A stretch of DNA of 51,956 nt from assembly GCF_000980895.1 (NCBI RefSeq), contig NZ_LAZX01000077.1, positions 1 to 51,956 on the forward strand, in the 5' to 3' direction. Made by a program: the position numbers and the translations under genes. Source of the DNA: Sphingomonas sp. Ag1 (GTDB taxonomy: Bacteria; Pseudomonadota; Alphaproteobacteria; Sphingomonadales; Sphingomonadaceae). Shown piece after piece: positions 46,758 through 51,956 of the stretch. Position 1 is the stretch's first letter; each line of letters starts with the position of its first letter. The notes beneath the pieces were generated by a model, which was not told where the DNA came from, searched no databases, and saw only the letters and a list, made by a program, of their open reading frames with translations.

Positions 46758-47222
46758 TCAGGCCGTCGCGGGCCGCCGCGCGATCTTCTTGATCACCCCG
46801 GAATAGCTCATCACCGCGTCGCCCGCGTCATCGATCACGCCGCGCACGAAGATCAGGCTGCGCCCGGCCTTCACCACCTCGCCCCGCGCGGTCAGCAACC
46901 GGCCGGGCACCGCCGCGCCGACGAACTCGGCGTTCAGCGTCGCGGTGACGCCGTGAAAGGCAGGCAGCACTGCCGACGCGACCATGAACAGCGAGAAATC
47001 GGCAAAGGTCAGCAGCGACCCGCCATGGACGTTGCCGCCGCCGTTGCGGTTCTTGGCGTCGGGGCGAAAACCGCACTCGATCTGCCCCTCGGCATCATAG
47101 CGCGCGAAGAACGGCCCGGCATGGTCCTCGAACGGGTCGGTCCCCGGCCAGCGCAGCCATCCCTGCCACTCACCGTCGTCGATCGGCGTCAGCGCGATGC
47201 CGGGTTCGGTCGTGATGTCCAC
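46758..47222 (-). CDS. PaaI-like hotdog thioesterase family protein
   Basis: This 154-residue hotdog-fold protein has the catalytic pattern NRNGGGNVHGGSLLTFADFSLF (split at the Gly run; about 60-80), then TATLNAEFVGAAVPGRLLTARGEVVKAGRSLIFVRG. It likely hydrolyses acyl- or aryl-CoA esters such as phenylacetyl-CoA. It starts with GTG at 47222 following GAAGGAAG. The flippase gene ends 39 bases upstream, so a shared transcript is possible. Confidence 0.87.
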   Translation of the reverse strand: MDITTEPGIALTPIDDGEWQGWLRWPGTDPFEDHAGPFFARYDAEGQIECGFRPDAKNRNGGGNVHGGSLLTFADFSLFMVASAVLPAFHGVTATLNAEFVGAAVPGRLLTARGEVVKAGRSLIFVRGVIDDAGDAVMSYSGVIKKIARRPATA

Positions 47223-47261
47223 AATCTTCCTTCTTGGCTCCTGGGATGATCCGCGCGCCGC

Positions 47262-48779
47262 TCAGCGCGCCGGCGACCCGACGTTCGGCAGCGTCGCCTC
47301 CTCGGCATTGGGCATCTTGCCGAACAATGCCCGGTCGGCCGGCGTGAACGCCCAGCGCCACAGCACGAACAGGTAGACGCCGGCGATGGCCGGGATGCCG
47401 AACACGATCTCCGCCCATTCATATTCATGCGGCAGCGACGTCACCAATCCGCCGATGACCAGCGCCGCCAGCATCGCCCAGACCAGCGGCCAGCGCAGCG
47501 GCGACACAGGCGCCGACAAAATGTGGCGCAGCAGCCGCGCCTTGATGACGGAGGTCAGCGCGACGCTCACCATCAGCGCCACCGCCGGCGCCGCCGCCTG
47601 CGCCTCTTCCGACCAGCCGAGCCGCCGCGTGGCGATGATCATGCCAAAGCTGAGCGCCACCTGGAACGCCAGCATCACGGCGGAGATCAGCAGGTTGCGG
47701 TGCCGCGCGGTATAGACCAGCGCCGTCTCGCACACCGCCCCGGTCGACGCGAGCACTTCGGCGAACAGCAGGAAGGCGAGCGCCGCGGTGCCAGCCACGA
47801 ATTGCGGCCCCACCGTCCCCATCACCGCCTCGCCCGGGATCGATCCCATCAGCGCCAGGCCAAGCTGCGCCGCCATGATCCAGAAGGCGACCTGCCGCAC
47901 CTGGTTGGCGATCGCCAGCCGGTCGTTCACCGCCAGGCTCTGCGTGATCACCGGGCCCAGGATCGGGTCGAACGATGTCTTCAGCTTCTGCGGCAGGCTC
48001 GCGACCTGCTGCGCCATATAATAGATGCCGACGATCTTGGGCTCGAACATCACCCCCAGGATGAACCGGTCGACGTTGCGCGTGCCCCATTCGAACGCGT
48101 CTGCGCCCGCCAGCGGCACATTGTCGCGGATCATCGCCAGCAGCCCGCGCACATGCGGGGACCAGCCACGCGGCAGGCCGTAACTGCGCACCAGCGGCAC
48201 GATCGATGCGATCAGCGCCGCGATCATCGACGCGACATAGCTCAGCACCAGGCCATCGCGCGTGGTGAAGAAGGAGAATATCCACGCCGCGATCGAGATC
48301 GTCCACGGCTCCACCACCGCGCGCGCCGTCACCGCGGCCTTCACGTTGTGGCGATAGGCCAGCGCCGCCAGGCTCACGTCGGACCAGGCGATCGCCAGCA
48401 CGATCAACGGCAGCCATCGATCGAGGCCGACGATGGGCGTATTGGGGTACATGACCTCGGGGAAGGTCCACAGCACGGCGCTCGCCAGCAGCGACAGCAG
48501 CGCCGCGACCACCAGCCCGTCGGCGACGACATGGACGTGCGGCCGGTCGGTGCGGCTCAGCGCCTGCGCCAGCCCGCGCTTCAGTCCCAGCGTCGCCAGC
48601 AGCGCCGCCAGCTCCACCACCACCACCGCGATGGCGAACCGCCCGACGAGCTCCGGTCCGTACAGCCGCCCGGCGATGAACAGGAACGGGATGCGCGCCG
48701 CCAGCCGCAGGATGAACCCCGCGACATTGGTGCGCCCGCCCTTGGCGAGCTGCGCAATATCCTTCGACGTTTCGGTCAC
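47262..48779 (-). CDS. Polysaccharide biosynthesis flippase (MOP/Wzx-like)
   Basis: This 505-residue protein has about 12-14 transmembrane helices in the order of oligosaccharide flippases, with N-terminal NVAGFILRLAARIPFLFIAGRLYGPELVGRFA in two parts and EWGTRNVDRFILGVMFEPKIVGIYYMAQQVASLP in the centre. It would move lipid-linked oligosaccharides across the inner membrane. GTG start at 48779. Glycosyltransferases are not nearby. It lies 46 bases downstream of polA, in the same direction. Confidence 0.85.
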   Translation of the reverse strand: MTETSKDIAQLAKGGRTNVAGFILRLAARIPFLFIAGRLYGPELVGRFAIAVVVVELAALLATLGLKRGLAQALSRTDRPHVHVVADGLVVAALLSLLASAVLWTFPEVMYPNTPIVGLDRWLPLIVLAIAWSDVSLAALAYRHNVKAAVTARAVVEPWTISIAAWIFSFFTTRDGLVLSYVASMIAALIASIVPLVRSYGLPRGWSPHVRGLLAMIRDNVPLAGADAFEWGTRNVDRFILGVMFEPKIVGIYYMAQQVASLPQKLKTSFDPILGPVITQSLAVNDRLAIANQVRQVAFWIMAAQLGLALMGSIPGEAVMGTVGPQFVAGTAALAFLLFAEVLASTGAVCETALVYTARHRNLLISAVMLAFQVALSFGMIIATRRLGWSEEAQAAAPAVALMVSVALTSVIKARLLRHILSAPVSPLRWPLVWAMLAALVIGGLVTSLPHEYEWAEIVFGIPAIAGVYLFVLWRWAFTPADRALFGKMPNAEEATLPNVGSPAR

Positions 48780-48825
48780 CGGGGCGTCCCGCCGGTCCCG
48801 CGCTGCCCGCCAGTCAATGGGCCGG

Positions 48826-51606
48826 TCAATGCGCCGCCCCCCAGCTTGCGCCGGTGCCGATCTCCACCGCCAGCGGCACGTCCAGCTTCACCGACGGCTC
48901 GGCTGCGGTTGCCATCACGCGCTCGATCACCGGCTTCGCGGCCTCGACTTCGCTTTGGGGGACTTCGAACACCAGTTCGTCGTGCACCTGCAGCAGCATG
49001 CGCGTGCCGGTCAGCCCGGCCTCGGCCAGCGCCGGCTCCATCCGCGCCATCGCGCGCTTGATGATGTCGGCGCTCGTGCCCTGGATCGGCGCATTGATCG
49101 CCGCGCGCTCGGCGCCCTGCCGCTCGTGCTGCACCTTTGATTTGATCCGCGGGAAATGCGTCTTGCGGCCGAACAGAGTCTCGGTGAACCCCTGCTCGCG
49201 CACCGCTTGCAGCGTCTCGGCGATGTAGCGGTTGATGCCCGGGAACCGCTCGAAATAGCGGTCGATCATCGCCTGGGCCTCGTCCGCCGTCACGTCCAGC
49301 CGCCCGGCAAGGCCCCAGCGGCTGATGCCGTAGAGGATCGCGAAGTTGATCGTCTTGGCGCGCCCACGGGTGTCGCGATCGACCGCGCCGAACAGCTCCT
49401 GCGCGGTCAGCGAGTGGATATCGTCGCCCCGCGCGAACGCTTCCTTCAGCGCCGGCACGTCCGCCATGTGCGCCGCCAGCCGAAGCTCGATCTGCGAATA
49501 GTCCGCCGCCAGAATGACGTTGCCTGGCTCGGCGACGAAGGCGTCGCGGATCTGCCGGCCGATCTCGGTGCGGATCGGGATGTTCTGCAGGTTCGGGTCG
49601 GTGGATGACAGCCGCCCGGTCTGCGCGCCGGTCAGCGAATAGCTGGTGTGGACGCGGCCCGTCGCCGGGTTGATCTGCTCCTGAAGCGCATCGGTGTAGG
49701 TCGATTTCAGCTTCGACAGCTGGCGCCAGTCGAGCACCCGCGCGGCAATCTCCTTGCCCGGTGAATCCTTATCGGCGGCGATCCGCTCCAGCTCGTTGAC
49801 GTCGGTCGAATAGACGCCGCTCTTGCCCTTGCGGCCGCCCTTGATGCCCATCTTCTCGAACAGCACGTCGCCCAGCTGTTTGGGGCTGCCGATCGTGAAC
49901 GGTGCGCCGGCGATGCCGTGGATCACGCCCTCCAGCTCCGCCATCTGCGTCGCGAACTCGGTCGAAAGCTGCGCCAGCCGCTCGCGATCCACCTTGATCC
50001 CGTGCCGCTCCATCCGCGCGATGACCGAAACGAGCGGCCGGTCGACCATCTCGTACACCCGCGTCGCCCGCTCGATCGGCAGCCGCGGGCGGAATCGACG
50101 CCACAGCCGCAGAGTCACGTCGGCATCCTCGGCCGCGTACCGCGTCGCGGCGGCCAGATCGACCTGGTTGAACCCGATCGCCTTCTTCCCCGTGCCCGTC
50201 ACGTCCTTGTACGCGATGCAGCTGTGCGACAGGTGCGTCGCCGCCAGCTCGTCCATCCCGTGCCCGTGCAGCCCGGCGTCGAGGTCGAAGCTCATCACGA
50301 TCGTGTCGTCATAGGGCGCAAGCGCGATCCCCAGCCGCCCCAGCACGACCATATCGTATTTCAGATTGTGCCCGATCTTCAGCACTGCCGGATCCTCCAG
50401 CAGCGGCTTCAGCTTGGCGAGCGCCAGGTCGCGGTCGAGCTGCACGGGCTTCTCGGCGAACATGTCGCCCCCGCCGCCCTCGCCGACATGCGCCAGCGGC
50501 ACATAGCAAGCGAGATTGGGCGCCAGCGCCATTGACACGCCGACCAGCTCGGCCAGCATCGGATCCTTGGCGGTCGTCTCGGTATCGATCGCAACCCAGC
50601 CCTGATGCCGCGCCACGGCGATCCAGCGATCGAGCGCATCTTCGTCGACCACCGTTTCGTAACTGTCATGGTCGCAGGGCGGGTCTTCCTCCTGCGGCAC
50701 GCCGACCGGCTCGGGCGGCGTCGGATCGACGCCGTCATTCTGCTCCGCCGCCAGCTTCGTCAGCAGCGACTTGAACCCGTGATGCTCCAGGAACGCGCGC
50801 AGCGGCGCCTCTGGGATCCCGTCGAGCGCCATTTCCTCCAGCGGGTGCGGCAGCGGCACGTCGCACGCCAGCTCCACCAGCTTGCGCGACAGCCGCGCCT
50901 GATCGGCGAACTCGATCAGATTCTCGCGCAGCTTGCCCTTCTTCATCTCGGGCGCGGCGGCCAGCACCGCCTCGACGCTGCCATGCTCCAGGATCAGCTT
51001 CGCCGCGGTCTTGGGCCCCACGCCCGGCACGCCCGGCACATTGTCGACGCTGTCGCCCATCAGCGCCAGCACTTCGCCGAGCTTGTCCGGCCCGACGCCG
51101 AACTTCTCCACCACCTCGGGCGGGCCGAAGCGCTTGTCCTTCATCGTGTCGAGCATGTCGATGCCCGGCTCGGTGAGGAGCTGCATCAGGTCCTTGTCGG
51201 AACTGACGATCGTCACTTGCCAGCCCTGCGCCAGCGCCGCCTTGCTGTACGATGCGATCAGGTCGTCGGCTTCCCAGCCCGCTTCCTCGATGCACGGCAG
51301 CGAAAAGGCGCGCGTTGCATCGCGGATCATCGGAAACTGCGGTTTCAGATCCTCCGGCGCGGGCGGGCGATGCGCCTTGTACTGGTCGTACAATTCGTTG
51401 CGGAACGTCGTCTCGGACTTGTCGAGGATGACCGCCAGGTGAGTCGGACCATCGGCCTTGTGCAGGTCGTTGGCCAGCTTCCACAACATGGTCGTATAGC
51501 CATAAACCGCACCGGCCGGCTCACCATGCTTGTTCGTGAGCTTCGGCAGCACGTGGTACGCGCGAAAGATGAAGCTCGAGCCATCGACGAGATAGAGGTG
51601 CGGCAT
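48826..51606 (-). CDS. polA: DNA polymerase I
   Basis: This 926-residue enzyme fills gaps and removes RNA primers. The N-terminal 5'-3' exonuclease domain (1-290; LYLVDGSSFIFRAYHV, GDSVDNVPGVPGVGPKTAAKL), a 3'-5' exonuclease with IDTETTAKDPM (proofreading residues Asp and Glu kept), and the polymerase domain with DYSQIELRLAAH, RAKTINFAILYG and LLQVHDELVFE are all present. The ATG at 51606 fits the family N-terminus. Confidence 0.97.
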   Translation of the reverse strand: MPHLYLVDGSSFIFRAYHVLPKLTNKHGEPAGAVYGYTTMLWKLANDLHKADGPTHLAVILDKSETTFRNELYDQYKAHRPPAPEDLKPQFPMIRDATRAFSLPCIEEAGWEADDLIASYSKAALAQGWQVTIVSSDKDLMQLLTEPGIDMLDTMKDKRFGPPEVVEKFGVGPDKLGEVLALMGDSVDNVPGVPGVGPKTAAKLILEHGSVEAVLAAAPEMKKGKLRENLIEFADQARLSRKLVELACDVPLPHPLEEMALDGIPEAPLRAFLEHHGFKSLLTKLAAEQNDGVDPTPPEPVGVPQEEDPPCDHDSYETVVDEDALDRWIAVARHQGWVAIDTETTAKDPMLAELVGVSMALAPNLACYVPLAHVGEGGGGDMFAEKPVQLDRDLALAKLKPLLEDPAVLKIGHNLKYDMVVLGRLGIALAPYDDTIVMSFDLDAGLHGHGMDELAATHLSHSCIAYKDVTGTGKKAIGFNQVDLAAATRYAAEDADVTLRLWRRFRPRLPIERATRVYEMVDRPLVSVIARMERHGIKVDRERLAQLSTEFATQMAELEGVIHGIAGAPFTIGSPKQLGDVLFEKMGIKGGRKGKSGVYSTDVNELERIAADKDSPGKEIAARVLDWRQLSKLKSTYTDALQEQINPATGRVHTSYSLTGAQTGRLSSTDPNLQNIPIRTEIGRQIRDAFVAEPGNVILAADYSQIELRLAAHMADVPALKEAFARGDDIHSLTAQELFGAVDRDTRGRAKTINFAILYGISRWGLAGRLDVTADEAQAMIDRYFERFPGINRYIAETLQAVREQGFTETLFGRKTHFPRIKSKVQHERQGAERAAINAPIQGTSADIIKRAMARMEPALAEAGLTGTRMLLQVHDELVFEVPQSEVEAAKPVIERVMATAAEPSVKLDVPLAVEIGTGASWGAAH

Positions 51607-51677
51607 GGGGGCCGCTTAGCGGATCGGCGCGCCGCGAACAAACAATGCGGTGGGCGCCGGATCGCGCCGCCCGCGAC

Positions 51678-51956
51678 TCACAGTTTGCCGAACCGTTCCT
51701 CGAACGTCTTGATGTCGCCGGCGGCCAGCAATTGCGCCTGTTCCAGCCAGCGATCGCGCCCCATCCGGCCAGTGAACGGCCCAAGATGCGCGTCGAGGTC
51801 CTCGGCAGCGCGCTGGTCCAGCGCGGCCAGTTGCCCGACGGTCGAAATGCCCAGCTCGGCCAGCCGTGCGGCGACCTTCGGGCCCAGCCCCTTGATGCGC
51901 GTCACCGGCGCGTCGCCCGGCGGCGGCGCGGCGGGGGCGGGGGCGGGGGCGGCGGC
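51678..51956 (-). CDS. Helix-hairpin-helix protein, C-terminal part (cut by window edge)
   Basis: The last 93 codons of a gene whose start lies beyond the window are seen. An Ala-Pro low-complexity stretch (encoded by GGGGGC repeats at the edge) is followed by TRIKGLGPKVAARLAELGISTVGQLAAL, a helix-hairpin-helix pattern, and LGPFTGRMGRDRWLEQAQLLA. Such proteins are annotated as flap-endonuclease-like or ribosomal L21-like HhH proteins and often are exported or membrane-linked. It lies upstream of polA on the same strand with 71 bases between. Confidence 0.8.
   Translation of the reverse strand, partial: AAAPAPAPAAPPPGDAPVTRIKGLGPKVAARLAELGISTVGQLAALDQRAAEDLDAHLGPFTGRMGRDRWLEQAQLLAAGDIKTFEERFGKL

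Noticed and set aside
51920..51956. GGGGGC tandem repeat at the right edge as a regulatory repeat
   Set aside because: It is in frame and encodes the Ala-Pro linker of the helix-hairpin-helix protein; codon bias explains it.

Overview
The window is very GC-rich, densely coded DNA. The gene set points to a Sphingomonadales (Sphingomonas-like) alphaproteobacterial chromosome: a sphingomonad-type gene transfer agent (GTA) head-tail cluster, divergent lysC/ubiG, an FzlA-like division protein, S9/M28/M24/M1 peptidases and small sphingomonad-type proteins. The assignment rests on protein resemblance, not on an rRNA gene. No integrase, transposase, CRISPR array or insertion sequence was seen, and no gene-free stretch exceeds 300 bases.

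Region 1 (1-7,366, minus strand) is a GTA-type structural operon read from right to left: small-terminase-like protein, large terminase, portal, a small membrane protein, prohead protease, HK97 capsid, connector, tail terminator, major tail protein, two tail chaperones and the start of the tape-measure gene, which is cut by the window edge. Most cistrons are coupled by ATGA overlaps. The capsid cistron is flanked by two perfect hairpins, and a good sigma70-type promoter lies upstream near 7,528-7,556. Unusual points are a capsid without the usual N-terminal delta domain although the protease is kept, and no stopper (gp7-like) gene.

Region 2 (7,625-24,023) is housekeeping and lipid/CoA metabolism: an FAD ferredoxin reductase, lipoamide dehydrogenase, acyl-CoA dehydrogenase, an outer-membrane beta-barrel protein, CsaA plus FzlA-like GST, enoyl-CoA hydratase, a secreted S9 peptidase, nitronate monooxygenase, YjbQ, a UbiB-family kinase, aspartokinase, UbiG, a class II aldolase and a zinc alcohol dehydrogenase. 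Convergent pairs are separated by clear hairpin terminators.

Region 3 (24,200-40,700) holds clpB with a heat-shock-like promoter, a HisN-like phosphatase with a His-Gly repeat tail, an exported peroxiredoxin, a diguanylate cyclase, two tandem micro-proteins, PEBP and DUF1810 proteins, three peptidases (PepN, M28, M48), an SDR, an EamA transporter, a threonine-aldolase-like enzyme and a class A beta-lactamase-like lipoprotein.

Region 4 (40,781-51,956) has nadB divergent from a Xaa-Pro aminopeptidase, two small overlapping genes, tRNA-Thr(GGT), an SDR, MarC, a PhnA-like protein lacking its zinc ribbon, a hotdog thioesterase, a polysaccharide flippase, polA and the C-terminal part of a helix-hairpin-helix protein.

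The most notable unexplained signal is an identical palindrome, GTGTTGC-N6-GCAACAC, found upstream of both the outer-membrane protein gene (12,401-12,420) and clpB (24,219-24,238), where it covers the proposed -10 region. It may be the operator of an unidentified regulator. The tandem micro-proteins and the small gene nested in the 3' end of the Xaa-Pro aminopeptidase are further candidates for undescribed biology.
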